This document shows, in pieces, positions 47,501 through 62,500 of a stretch of 64,000 bases of DNA. The first letter of the stretch is position 1, and each line of letters starts with the position of its first letter. Source of the stretch: Hydractinia symbiolongicarpus (Eukaryota; Cnidaria; Hydrozoa; Anthoathecata; Hydractiniidae); contig NC_079879.1 in NCBI RefSeq assembly GCF_029227915.1, forward strand, positions 18,288,001 to 18,352,000. Direction: 5' to 3'. The position numbers were made by a program, and so were the translations under genes. The notes under the pieces were generated by a model, which searched no databases, had not been told where the DNA came from, and saw only the letters and a program-made list of their open reading frames with translations.

Positions 47501-50500
47501 TGACTTCACTCACTTATGTGTAGGTCGAAATCTCTGGGTGTGAACATTGTTGGAACTTGTACTACATTTGTTCCACATGCCAAACCAGCAACCCCTTGTG
47601 TGATGTACAGGGCAAAGGAATTTTTTTCTTTCATTATTTTTTCGTTTCGCTTGCGCATAATTATCGATGCTTGAGGCATGCAATTTGTCACGCAGGTTCT
47701 TTTTTCTTATTAATATTAATGAATTCAAACATCCCCACTTGCCACTGTATTTTTATTCACAAAGTATTTTTGCATTTTATATTTTTTAAATCCATTAAAT
47801 ACATATCTGAACTATAAAAAAGTATTTTCTATACCACTAAACCAACCAAGGTGGACAATTTTTATTAGTTTTTGCAACTTTAACACTTTAACACGTACTT
47901 TAACACAACTGCATACCCTAAAACACAATCCTGAAAAAAAATTTTTGCGTCAAGTGCTAATCTAATCTATTAACATCTTTGCAATTACATTGAGCATATG
48001 GAAATAATTTGTATGGCAGGTATCATTTCTAGGTTTTATTGATATGTATTTCACAACCTAGTGCCCAGGACTTAATTAATAATATTGCTGTTAAAAATAT
48101 TGAAAACTGTTAAAATTAAATTTGTTTTTTCTTTTTTTATCTTTGCTACATTCAAGCAACAGGTGGCCACTGAAATTTTTAAAAAAATGCAACAAGACGT
48201 ATGGTATACGTAAACAACCTCGTAAGATAAATTTACAAAAAGCTGTCTATCAGATTGTGATTTCTGTCACGAAGTTGAACACAACATATATTCCTATTTG
48301 AATAGGCAATAGTATTTGTTATGCACTATGCAGTTATTTTTTAAAATGAAGAACATATCATTTGTCAGTTGTTATATCTCATTCAACTTTTGCTGTAAAC
48401 CCAGTACAAACCGCGCTTTCTGAGAAGACTCTGAAAAGAGGCAGGGATGATAACAGTATAGCAGTCTCTGAGTAAAAAGACGCTTAATGCACATGCTCCA
48501 CGTTGTCATGATTTGAAAGTGAAGCCCAGAAGAGGAATGCAGAAAGTTGATGACGGAGACAGTACCTGATAATAATGGTGATGAGATATTATAAGGTACT
48601 AGTCGTTAGCCCGTAGAAAAATCCACGAGTTCGCCCGTCCTTTTTTATACCGCATTGCGTGCGTCTCGCTACCTGCGCAGCTAAGCTACCATTTTGCGTC
48701 ACAGACAGATGGACGGACGGACAGACGTATACAGGTATTATAATATAAATACAACTCATTTACTTTGACTTAAAATTGAGTTGCTAACATTGGGACCCTT
48801 ATTGTAAAGTATCAAGTAAGCCATATTCATGATCATTTTCTTTTCGTCTGCCTTCCTAATTGTGCACCAACTTAGTTTTGCAGCGAATACTTTGTAGTCA
48901 GTTGCCCATATCCTCCCCAGCATCTTTACGTTTTCGCCCCTAACTACCACAAACAAAAGAGAAGAAGCTTTGAAAACGAGATTGCGCAGTTGCAAAAAAA
49001 ATATTTGAACTCGGCTCATATACTTTAGAGGGATAAAACTTTGAGGGGCTCGAATTTCATGAATCGGCTCATCTATCCACGAAATTTAAGCATTTCATGG
49101 AGATTTAATTTGGCGGATTGAAGAGTTACACATTTTCATGGATTTCGCAGATAAATCCAGCTGAAAAAACTTGTTATCCATTCATGTACTTTGTCCTTTA
49201 TTTACAAATGAGCACCACTTCTTTTCAATATCATTTGTTTCATTCTTCTACATGCAGGATACGATTAAATACAATACCAAATAAAAAAAATTCATATTGA
49301 ATTTTTAATAAATAAAATTATATATTTTTAGGTACAATCAAAAGTTATATAACATTATATAGTTTAAAAAACGCTCAAATACTTAGCAAAAAAGAGAGAC
49401 TTATATAGTTACTAAAAAAAAGACTAAACGTAAAAAATTATAAATACTGGATAAGGCATTCTACCCTTGAGACAACCTAATTATACCCAGAATGTACAAT
49501 GCAATAGGTTCTGGGATTATATCAATCAGGCAAAGTTACAATTGCACAACTCAATACTCTGAAAGCTTTGTATGGGAAAAAATAATTATTGAGAAAAAAT
49601 AATTATTTAAGGAACAAACTCCAATAAAACCTCAAAAGAAACCTCTGAAGAAATTTTAACAACATCCTCCCTCCCTACTTTTTTTGCCTTGTAAATATTT
49701 TAAAATAATACAAGAATGTGTCTGAATACAGACACGTTCTCTCATATACATGTGAATACATCCACCTGTCTGTGGAAGTGTTTATTTTCCTTTGAAAAAA
49801 CCTCTAATCCCCAATATCTCTGCAACTGTTTGTCAAAAATACGATGAACACAACAGGTATACAAATTTCTAAAAAACAATTTTTGAGTTTTGACGGGTCT
49901 TTGGTGACATCAGCAAAAAATGTTAACCCTTATAGTGCATTAACCATTTATCAAAAGTACATGATCATAAACATTTTATTGATCAGCGTTTTAAGCTCTA
50001 CACAATAGAGGCAACGTGAAAACGAGATTCTAGATTTTTTTTGTGGATGGGTTGCTGACGTCATCAAAATTCAAATGACGCTTCTTTTTCATTTTTATCC
50101 TGCCTCAGTTGATTTTTCCATGGCTTCATCGACTAGTTGAATAAATAAAAAACATTTCTCAGGCTCAAAATGAGGGTATCTAAGGATATAGGTCTTTAGT
50201 GGATGGGTTGCTGACATCATCAAAATTCAAATGACGCTTCTTTTTCATTTTTATCCTGCCTCAGTTGATTTTTCCATAGCTTTATCGACTAGTTGAATAA
50301 ATAAATAAACATTTCTCAGGCTCAAAATGAGGGTATCTAAGGTTTTAGGTCTTTAAAATATAGTATGCTTGAAGCACATCCTGACTGCATGACTGTTGAA
50401 GCTGTGTTAGTTTGTTTTTCATTTCTTAAAAATTTAACTTACCAGCATCATAATCTGAAAAATGAATTGTGTGGACAATACTATCAAAGTTAAAAGACTA

Positions 50501-53500
50501 AGTAAAGACTTTTTAATATGTACATGGCCAGATAAATGACTGGCAGCTTATACAATAAATTTTTTAGTTACTCAGTACACGCATTAAATCAGCATTTTGT
50601 TCAAAAGCATTAATATTAAAATGTCCCATTATGATACCAATATCATCATACAAAAGTTGTGTAAGACTATCAAGAAAAGATGGAAGCCACATAGGCATGT
50701 CCAAATTGAATCAAAATTGGCACAGTTATAGTACGTCACAAAAGGAACAAAATGGCAACAATAAATTTTTGTTTATGTCAGCAACTTTTTAGTTCTAGAG
50801 CGGATTGTGTTCCAATATATTTTCCAGTTTTTACATAGTTTGCAAAAAAAATTGCCAGAAAATCTCGGTTTTTTCTGATTTTCGGGTAAAATCCAAAAAA
50901 ATCGGGAAATCAGATTAATCACGTGCTGAAAACATACAAAAAGATTTTATGTGATAAAAAAAGTTGGGTTGTAGGTTTCAAGTTTAAAGGCTAATCCAAA
51001 CAATAATCACAGGAGAAGGTTTATTGGTCTTCAAAATAATATCCACAGTTATTTTTTGAATAGGTACTAAACCAAGTCTTTAACTTACATTATTCCTGTT
51101 ACAAGCATCAATTCCAGCCTTATTGTGATCAAACAAACAGAAGGATTTGAAACAATTTTTTTAACAGTGCCAACCTGACCATTTATTACGTCTATCTTCA
51201 ATTTCTACATTGGATATCAACACCACCTTTGCATCTACCTTCATTTGTAATACTGCTGTAAAGCTACCAGTCTCGCTTTGGCTTTTATTCAAAACAGTAT
51301 TGATTTAGGCACAAGAAACATTTAAGGTGACGGTATACTTTTTGAGCATGGTTTTTTAAATCGCGATTTTTTCAACGATAGTTAATCAAAGTTTATTCAT
51401 TCATACATCACCAAAAAGCATTTTTAAACACCTATCGAATGGTATAAAAATAAATTAAAACTTTTTAACTCGTGAAAAGTACAGAGAAATTTTTAAAACA
51501 CACCCTGCCTTCAAAAAAGTGACTTCATTTACAAAACTACTTCGTTTCCAAATCTCATTCGATGTTCTTTAGAATTGTGATAGATGTATGTAAAAATGAT
51601 TTTTAATTATTTTCCACAAAGTCCCTGTTTTAAATTTATTTTACTTTTTCTAAAAAAGCCATTTTTTAACTTAAACTTTTGTCTTTAGGATTCAATATCT
51701 AGAGAATCGTTTATTTTTTGAAAATAAAAAAAAAAATCGCTTTTAGATAAACACGTTGGCTTCAGCACAGTAGCACTCTTCCTTGTAGATCTTCTGTAGT
51801 TTTGTAAAAGAGATACAACCATATATTTCTAAAGACGTTGATGTATATGAAGCAGAAGTTTGATTGAGACCATTGGCACTTCATCTATGCTAATTAACAG
51901 AAGTTCTGAAAGTTTATTTGTCAACATAGACCATTTCTGTTCACTTAATCTTGGTACAGTTTTACCAAATACATGTATTGGTATATTTAATCTTGAGTGA
52001 ATCGTATTCTCATATATATTAATAGCAGCAATGCCGGTTGGTGCTAACAGTAAAACACAAGGTTTTTCAGGATAATTTCCATGGTAACTGATAGTTTTGG
52101 TCACTGATTGATAAACAGTGTTAATTAAACTTGATTTTCCACAACCACCTTTGCCTGTTACAAAAATTTGGAGCGTTTCATTTCTACGTTGAACAACTGT
52201 GTTACGGTTTTTAACTAAATTTTTAGGCCATTGATTTATGACATTAAAAATCAGATGACTGTATCAAACTATTCATTAATAAAGAAGGTGCTAATAATTA
52301 TTTTTTCATCTCATTCATCTGATTTGAGTTAACATCATCATCATCATCAACATTATCCGGAACATCCTCAATATTTCTGTGACAATCAACGTTTTACCTT
52401 CATTTTCCTGTTGGGCAAAAGCATCCAGGTTTTGGACTAAATCACTACAGAGATTATTCAAAGATGTTTCCACTAACTCACAATATGACTGTATAACTTG
52501 TTTGTTTCTGTCAGGTTCATGCAGTTTTTCCATTTAACTATCATACTCTTTTCCTCTTAGTTCACATTCACTTCTAAATGGATAATACATGAATAAATGA
52601 TGATGTGCAAACCCTTCTGGGTGTTTTCTATTATTGGACAATGCATTCTCAGAACAGCTTTCACTTTTCTGCATGTCAAAGTTTCCTTCACAGATGACAG
52701 AAGTGCAACAGTCCTTGGTAACATAGAAAATGAGTAAGGCACCTCCATTATTTCATCAACTAAATCTTGGGTTGAGTATCATTTTTGCATCATTGGGCTT
52801 TCATGTAACATAGTAATTATAGCTAACAACTGTGTATAACTAAGTGTATCAATAATTTGGTATTTTTCACCTTTGGAATTTTTATCAGGGCGATCTTAGT
52901 ATCTGTGGATCATATTACGGTTGCTATCTTCAGGCAATTCTTTAATTTCATCTTCAGAAAGAAAAAAAATTATATTGATGCTGTGGCATATTACTATTAG
53001 CAAATGTAACACCCAGCATGTTTTTCTCAACCAAAGTTAAGGCTTAATATGTTAATCTGATATATCTTTAATATATCTTAAATCAATATCAATATCTTTA
53101 ATAAGTTCAAATTTACTTTTTTTTAAATCTTTGGCCTCTCCTGATGCATGTGTCTATTTTTTCTTCAGATTTAGAAAAATAGGCACGCATATAAGTCACA
53201 ACCTTATAAAGGTTGAAAACAGGCTGGATGTTCAAATTAGCTGCCCAAGCCATCAAACCTTCAATAATTTTTTTTTTGACAAAACATAAATTTAGTGGCA
53301 GTTTCAAATGCAGCTGAAAGTCATTATCAGAAGGTATAGCTAGTGCACCATGATATATCATCAGACAGATTAAGTTTTGCTAAAATAGTAGGTATATCAT
53401 TTTAATTGGCAAAAGCCTTTCTTTAGAGGGTCTAAAAATTAACAACTTTTTTTGTGTTCGAGAATTTCAGATTTGCAATATTATCAATGTCAATGGGTAA

Positions 53501-56500
53501 AGGTTCAGCAACAATAGTTTTTTGCTGTGAAAAACTTTCTAAAGGAATAGCTACACAGAATGTGTTTGTACTTTCAACATGATTTTCAGTGTGCATGTAT
53601 TTAAAATCTTTTTACAAGATGATGCAATTTAGTATTTTCCTCCATAGAAGGAATATCTGCCTTGATGATGGCATCTACAAAGTCAATATAATCCCTTTAA
53701 ACAATTTTGGGGCACCAACAACCCGTACAAATGATTGTATATAAGGGCTGACTCTGAACTGAAACTCGACCCTCATGGCATAATATTTCACTTTTACTAA
53801 AGGACCATTTATAATGATTTCTTTGAAAAACACACGATATTGGAAGTTTTTGTCATAAACACTGGGTCCATATTCAAGATATTGCATTATTTAGATAGGA
53901 TAAATTTTTTAAGGCATCAAAGGTGTTATTAAGGAAAAAAGCTTTTATGAAGGACTACATGTGGTATATTGGACACTAACACGGTATCTTGTGAACCAGC
54001 TTGCATTTCATTAGTGGGTTTTGGTTATCTTCTAATCCTTCATCAATAGTTCCATTTCTATTGTTTGTTTAGATCAGTTGATATATTATTAAGTAAAATA
54101 ATCACACTACTATACAAGAGATTATTTGACTAATGCTGCTTGACTCTGGCCTGACTACTTGAAAATATGCATGGTCACAATAACATTTTTCGTTTTAATT
54201 TACCAGTTATTATACTATTACTGTCAGCCCCTCTAGGCAACACTTTGGCAGTATCACTAACATTTATTGGGACATTGCGCACAACCCCTTTAATCGTTGG
54301 CATTTGAGCTTTCGGCATAATAATAACTTTTATCTAAAGCATTTTGTTTCGTAATGAGTATTCTCTCCAATTTATTGAGTGATGACAACTGTGTAGATTG
54401 TATATCAATTATCAATTTATTCCTCCCTTTAAAAGTTTTTATAGCATGTTTTACAGACATAGTAATTTGCATCATAACTCTCTACTGGAATAGAGTAGGA
54501 TTCTATACATCAATTGAATAACATTTTGCATCATACAAAACCACAGAATTTCTCTAATGCAGTCTTTCAAAGCATACACATTATAAAATGGTTCATCAGA
54601 TATTTTGCTTTTATGTTCATATTTTCCTGTGGTTTTGAGTTTGTCTCTGTAGACTGCATTGGCAATACACTTTAATTGTTTCAATTGCTTCATGCAGTAC
54701 TGCTGTTTTTATTTTTGTTTCATTTACAATTTTGGAAGCAGTGCACTTTTTTTATTTCATCGTATTTTGCTGTCTTTTTATTTTTTCCTGGTATGCAGCA
54801 TTAGCAATACACTTCGACTTTATTTTATCTTGTTTTAATATGTCTTTAATTTTTTCACGATGCATAACCTGGAATAAGGAAGAAAATTTGAGTAAAACAC
54901 AAAAATCTGTACCATCATCTGATATGTGGATATAAAAAATAATGTTTTTTGGTTCATACCACACCTACTGTGAATCCACATCCAATGATCAAGATTCCAT
55001 CACCCACATCATTATCAGATCCAAATAATGGAGTTAAAAACCGTCCATTGCAATTATTAAGAAAACCTGTTTCATTATGTAACATTTGTATATTAAAGTC
55101 ATTGTCATCAAAATTCAGAAGAGTCGGAAGATTAGAAATAGAAAGTGATCCCACAACATTTTGTTCACAATAAATTTCATCACCTTTTTTAGTATAGAAT
55201 CTAAATCAGGTGAGGTCCACAAAGCAACACACCTATATTATGTCACCTTGATGGCAAGATGCTTTGACAGATTTCAAAATATTATATGTTCCAGGGCCAG
55301 GTTTACTCTCAATATCTCTTCTTGAAAGAGTACAAGTAGTTGGACAGTTGCTATATTCAAATTACATGATGAAATCATAAGGAGTATCGCTATTCCTAAA
55401 AGACGTATAGCATGCATTGAATTATGATGTTCATTGATCATTGATGTTTCAAATATCTTGTTACTTTCACTGCAAGGTTTTCCACAGGATGTACTATAAA
55501 AAAACACCAATGTTAGCATCATTTCAAATTTTAAACTCAACATTATGGTTTTTCTTTAATCTGTGGACGCACAAACACTTCAAGTTGTGTTCCTGAATTA
55601 ACCAAAAACAGTTAAAAATAAGCCAAATAATAAAGTATAGCAAATATCACAAAAGTATACTACGTTGTTTGAACTCTTTCGAACTATAAAATCAGAGGTA
55701 CCTAGCTAAAAACTAATATATAGAACCTTCTCAGTTTAAAGTGTTATACTGTACTAATGATAGATTTTAAAGTATTTGTATTTCTAGTAGATGTTGATAA
55801 TAATAGTGTAATTTATGAAATATTTCAGTAGACCCCAAAGAAAGGAAGGGGTATAAGAGAGCCACTCTGTGAAAAAAATTTGTGAAAGCTAATTGGCCTG
55901 TTAGTTAGGCAAGAAGGAAGATATTTAAAAAAGATGTACTTATTGCTTATACATTTTTCAATTTTATTGGAAATTTCTGCATTCAAATTGTTTAATTATA
56001 CAAAATTATACACTAATCATCACTATAATTATTACACGCTTAAGCTCCTCCTTTATGTTGATATACGAATTAACTTGAGCATGCCTCCCGTGTTTTGAGA
56101 GGCCTGCACAAGTTTTTTTCCATTCACCTAATATTTCTTGAATAAAATTTTCTCTGTATTTGGTACATACCGTAATAGTTCAGTCTTGATAAACTATGGT
56201 GAAAATACTTTTACTTTTACCAGTTAAATAATGTTATTAAACACTTATCTTTTTTAAAAAATAAAATTTAAAACAGAAAAAAACAGAAAAAGTAAAAATA
56301 TAGTGAGTTACTAAGATGGGAATCGAACACATGACTACTCCCGTTCGGTGCTCAGAGATGTAAAAATCTCCATTTGCGTGGAAAACTGACAGACTTCTAC
56401 ATCTTCTTTTTAAAACAAGCTCACAAGCTAGTATTTTATAAGGCACACGAAAATATGTTCTTCCCAGTACTGCCACTCATTCTATTATACACACCTTTAT

Positions 56501-59500
56501 TAACTGATAGCTACTTTCAACCGGTTTATACGGGAATCTGTAGTGCTGATTAGCTACATTTGTTGTATAAAGCCTTAACAACAGGCTTTATACAGCACAG
56601 CATAACTTTTAACCTCATAGCAACCATAGTGGTAGCTATAAATGTTAACACATAACATTGCTACATACATGTAGACTCAAATATCAAGTTGCAGTAAATC
56701 CAAAATCTCTAATCACGCTGCCAGAAAAACAGCCATTTTAACTCTTATTAACAAAGACGTCCATCCAATTCACGTTTCTCAATTAAGTGGTAACATTAAA
56801 AGTTTAAAATAATATCACACAGCTTTAAGTAATCAGATAATATTTCTTGGCATAGATAAAAAAATTTAAAACATAAGAATAGAATCTTCCATACATCGTT
56901 TTTACAAATGATCTGTAACAATTATTATTTAGTTTATTTTTATGCCAAGAAAACTTACATATACATAATAAGAACAGAGATTACTTTAGGTTTAGCATTA
57001 ACAGAGCCCCATTTAGATCTAAAAATTAATTTAGATCAAGTTATTATTAAGATTATGTCTTTCTTTTTTTATTTAATTTTAATTATTTTTGTTAGAATAA
57101 TATTGTGAGCTCTTTAAATTAAAAGAATCTGCAAATTTATATAAATATACATGTTTTTAACTAAGCCAAAGTTTTTGTGTGAGTCCCAATGGACTCACAC
57201 AAAAATGTATAATTTGCGAGTGATTTTCAAACATAATTGATGTGGAAACCTAAATTATCTGATTTACCTTTTCAATTTGGCAAAACCTAGTCAATATATT
57301 TTTTCAATTAAAATGTAGAATCTTCTGATATTTTGGATGATGAAGAAAATGATGATGAAGAACCTGAAGAGACTGAAGATGCATTAAAAAAAAAATTGTC
57401 AGACCAGGAGTATATTACACCTGATGAAGTCAAAAAGCACATGATTCAGCTATGGAATACAGATAGCAAGGCTTTAAAAGCACTTTTTGGATCTTATAAT
57501 GGCCCAGAACGTAAAAGAAAAGTCACCACACCAGAAATATTTTTTCTTGATGTTGTTGCTGTTCCTCCATCTAGATTTCGACCAGTAAGTAAACAAAGAA
57601 AACTTTTGTAACCTACATTTTTTAGTAATCATCATTGTTGATCCCAATGACGTCATTATGTTAATTTCCTTACCTCAAACATCTTTAAATGCAATATTCT
57701 AAATATGCCCAAGTTTAATGACAAGTCTACTGAAGCTTCATTTGCATACACTTTTTCTTTTATCTACCCAGTCCTTATTTTGGTTTATGAGCTTTGCCTG
57801 ATTTTAAAAACTTATATAATAAATTTCTTTCAGCAATCCGTTATGGGAGAAAAGCGTTTCGAAAACCCTCAAACAGCAAATTTATGTAAAGTACTATGGC
57901 ATTGTAAACTTATTGAAGAATTACTTAAACAGATTAACGTGCCCCACGATGAAAGTTCGCATGTTCCTCTTGTTTTATCAACAACACAAGGTTATCAGAG
58001 AAAGGGTCTTGGTTCTGTATCCATTCCTGGCAAAACCTACAAAGAACAACTTCAAAATGCTTGGGCGGAACTTCAAACAGATGTAAACATGTTTATGGAT
58101 AATACTTTAAGTAAGTTGGCAAAGGATGCATTGCCTGGAGTCAGACAGGTTTGTTGTTTATAGAATTGTACATAGAACTCTACCATGAATCAAATTAATG
58201 CATTCGTGCTGTTGCTAAATCTTCAGTTGCAAATCTCTGTACTTACCCAATTATATACATCCTCTTTAAATCACTAAAACGTCCCAATCTTCTGTTGGAC
58301 TTAGACCACGTTTACACGCAAGCGGAATGAAAAACATTTATTTTGCTAACTTTGCGTATGATAATTGGCAGTGATATTTTTTAATTTGTGAGTAGAAAGG
58401 TCAACCGAAAAATGTAGAACAATGGCGTCTGAAAGAAGAAGTGTAATATTGTTGATCACAATTGTGCCAACAAGTTTAAGTATAGCATCTCTTCTGTTAC
58501 AGTTTAAAATGGCATGCATTTTTAAAACACTTTCTTGTATAAAAACATAAGAACCATAACTAATGGTCGAATAATAATTGAACTCCTATAAATTTAGAAT
58601 GACATTTCGTTTTATTAAAATAAAGACGAAGAGAAGATATATAAATTAACGAAAAAGTTACAACCAACCTTTTCATATTTTTTATCCAAATGCTTTCTTT
58701 ACTTCTTTGCGTCAGTCGTCATGAAAAGAAAGATCGAATTGATTTTATAGCTCTTATATTTAAAATTATGTTCAAAAAGTGTGAAAAAGTGTACCATTCA
58801 GCATTCTCATCCTGGGATGAAAGGAATTTTTATGTTTACATGTATTTTTTTGTTAATCTCATCCCGGGATGAGATTTCGATGAATTCATCCCGGGATGAA
58901 ATTTCACCTTAAACGTGTAAATGTTGTGAGGACTTTCAGTAGACACAGGGATAAACTCCTCCCGGGACAAAACTTATCCAGGGATGAGATTTCACGTGTA
59001 AATGGCCGCTTTGTAATATCTCCAAAGCTTAAATCTTATAAACCCACCTAAAGCTAGTGTCACACATCCAATGAACCTCCAATTATTTTCTTATTGTCTG
59101 ACTCCGAATTCCCTTTTTCTGCCCATGTCAACACCACTCTCTTAACGCATGCAATTTATTAATATAGTCCAGTGATTAAGGCTCTGAATAAAGGGATTTA
59201 TTCTATATATTTTATAAATATTCTAAAAATTCTAATGCATTTTTTAAAAATTTAAACTAATGCTTACTAGGGTTTGTATTATGGCTTCACACTTTGTGCA
59301 GTAAATTAACGATGAACAATTTTTTTTGCCTCCATTTCGTTGTTAGGGTAACGATAGGGTAACAGTTATTGAATTATACTGATAACAAGAAAAAAAAACT
59401 TATTTTACTCTTACGAATGCAAACAAATATGTCTTCTTACAATTTGAAATTTGCATAATAGAAGTTGTGCAAATGTTTCATCACTGCATGACCACTAAGT

Positions 59501-62500
59501 TTCTGTTCACTTTCTTTTCTACTGCTAATATCGGTCATTATGCACGCTAGCATGCAGTATCTTTTCCATTGATAGAAGCTTAAAGAGCTGGGAACAAGTT
59601 TAAATGTTTTAAGAAACTCCAATTTCCAGACAAGGTCACTATGACCTGTTTCACACTATTGATATTGTTAATGCACGTAAAATTATCTTAATTACTATTA
59701 TTAACAAACATGGCAGCATGAAATTGGTGCAAAAGTGAAATATAAAAAAGACTGTTAAAAGCGAAATATAAATACACTTGGCTAATTAAAATGCATTCAT
59801 GTTGGGGTAATGAGGAAGCAAGGGAACAATCATTACCTTCACGTTTTGTAGCCTGATGCATTGTCCAAGGCTTGTACAAGAACTTGAGCAGAATAATGCC
59901 TTTTTTAAATGTTTAAAAAAGGCATTTGTGGCAAATAAACAATAGAAATGATAACAGTTACAGTAAATATTTCTGTCTGAAAAAAAAAGTTTTTTGTTAG
60001 GAATTTTTTTGAGAACATAGAAAGATTCAAAGCATGTTGTTATATTTTTTTACTTTATTTTTTATTTATTTTTTTATTTATTGTAGCTGCTTGAAAAGAA
60101 GGAAGGTTTGTTCCGCAAGCACATGATGGGAAAACGTGTAAACTATGCATGTCGTTCAGTGATTTCACCAGATCCATATATTGACACAGATGAGATTGGT
60201 ATTCCTTTAGTAAGTAGCTCTTAGGCTTGCAGTTTATTTCTTTTAAAAATGTAGTCCTAATTCTTAAATCAGTTGATAACCTGTACCTTAAATTTATTTC
60301 ACAGTAATGAATTCCTTCCATGTTTCTGTGGTTTCCTAATTTGTCGATGGGAAAATGTTGGAAATTGTTTCGTTGTAGCCAAAAATCTTAAATTGGCAGT
60401 GACACTTGTGACTTATTTGCTTTAGCTCTCTAATGATATATATTTCATTGCTTACATACTTTTGTTATAATTGTATCTCCTAACAATCCTTTTGTTTTTA
60501 TTGAACTATGCTTAGCAACATCACACAAAAACATTCAGGTTCACAATACAAAACTTATAGGACTTGGATAAAATCAGCCTGTGAAAAGAAATTGTTGCCT
60601 CCTAAACCAAGAATTTTTCACCCAAATGCTTAAGAAGTCTACTGGGTTATTTTTAAGAATCATTGTAGATGCGAAAATATATTATTAATAATGCAAGCGA
60701 ATGTTTTAACAGATAGTTTCGATCAAGTGATTTAGCAGGAATTTAATTTTTCCATTTCACCTTAGGTATTTGCTAGCAAACTAACTTATGTTCAACCTGT
60801 CACCACTTGGAATTTACCACAGTTAAAACAAATGATTATCAATGGTCCTAATAAATACCCTGGGTATGCCTTCTGTTTATTGTTAATTTGTTTGGTTGTT
60901 TCTTTCTTTCCTTACATACCAATTTTACTCCTCGTTTGATCAAATGTGTTTTCACATGTTCAGCAGAACTAAATTGTATATTCAGAAAAGCAAGCAAAGC
61001 TAGCATCATTGGCAATTTTTAACAGGGAGTTTGCGGGCAGGCCTATATTATGCCTGCATCCACGCTTAAATTATAATTTTCCAAGGCCGACTTTACTAAA
61101 ACATAACATAGTTTGCGGGCAGGCCTATATTATTATGCATGTATCCACGCTTAAATTATAAGTATACAAAAAATGTAAACAAATGGAGGTGTTAAAGAAG
61201 ACATCTTGTTTTTTCCTATAGTATAATAAAAACCTCTTGCGTGCATCCACGCTTTAATTATAATTTTGCAGGAACTTTACTGAAATAAAACAGTTTGAGG
61301 GCAGGCCTATATTATTATGCATGCATCCACCCTTAAATTTACTTAATTATGCTGTTGCCAGTATAGCATGCATAATTCGCGCAAATTATATAAATAAATA
61401 AAATATGGTAGCTTTTGAAAAGATTGCGAAGGCGGAAACAAATGGACAAAGCATGCCGTGAACGTAGGACCTTTCCTATTCCTTCCAAACATTTTGCTCT
61501 TTTTGAGGAATGTCTGGAAGGCATTCTAAGTCTTCTCGGAAGGTTCAGTAGAGCTGAAACAAATAGAAACAAGTTCAAATTTTTTTTAGCGTTTTATTCC
61601 ATTCCTACCTACTTGTGTATTTTGAGTTAACATTTTGTGTTTCTTTTTTTTGATGAGAATTTTAAGTTTGTTTTTTTAACAGGACACGTAAAGCAAAATT
61701 TTTCTAAAATGTATATCTTGTGTAAATATTGATGATAAATAAAATAAATAAATAAATCGTTGGCTGAGAAGAAGGCTGAGAAGGCTTAGAAGGTGCTGCA
61801 GAAAATACCACCATTAAAGTACGCCAATTTCTGTGTGTAAGTAGCAGAAAGCTTAATGTCCTTGCAGATTTTGCATGAATCTTTTGTAATTATCCAAAAG
61901 ACATAACCGTACAAAATATAGCCATGTTTATGTTTCTTTTACTGCAGTGCTGTCATGATAGAGTATGAAGATGGCCGTAAAGCATTGTTATCGGACAACG
62001 AGAATGATAGGCAAGCAGTTGCCAAGCAACTTTTAAGTTCTTCTGTGGCAACCTCGAGTAGGAATACTGACCGACCTCATCAAGAAAAAAAGGTGGTTAC
62101 TTAAAGCAAGTTTATTATCAAGCTGTGATATTTTTCCATTTTGTTTTAAGACTGCCAGATTTTATTTAAGTTCAGTTGAGTCCATGTAAAATTTACATAG
62201 AGTCATGTTAACATGAATTTTTTATATCGAGTTGTCCAAATTACACATGCACTATAACATTGTACACATACGGAATAGCTTCATTTCAAGAAAATGGTGT
62301 ATACATGAACATTCATGTTATTTTAAGCAGAGTAAATTTAACATCGAAATGAGTTTCATTTTGCCTGAAATCATGGAAACATTAATAAAGTCTATATTAG
62401 GTAACAAAATAATTTTTTTATTTTGGCCTGTAAATGAAACCCTGTGTATTTACGGCTCTCTTAGAACAAAAATTCTTGGTACTGAGTTAGAATTCTCTTA

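Larger units (their letters stand above)
58149..60086. other. POLR1A intron 5
   Basis: Contains the TIR element at 58304-59008 and a perfect hairpin at 59895-59926. The remainder has no gene. Confidence 0.55.

Noticed and set aside
56310-56350. tRNA-like T-arm (minus strand GTGTTCGATTCCCAT)
   Set aside because: No acceptor-stem partner, D arm or sensible anticodon stem at the right distance; at most a tRNA-derived repeat fragment.
61339-61630. Overlapping open frames on both strands in POLR1A intron 7
   Set aside because: No domain, no splice signals consistent with use, and the POLR1A reading continues around them.
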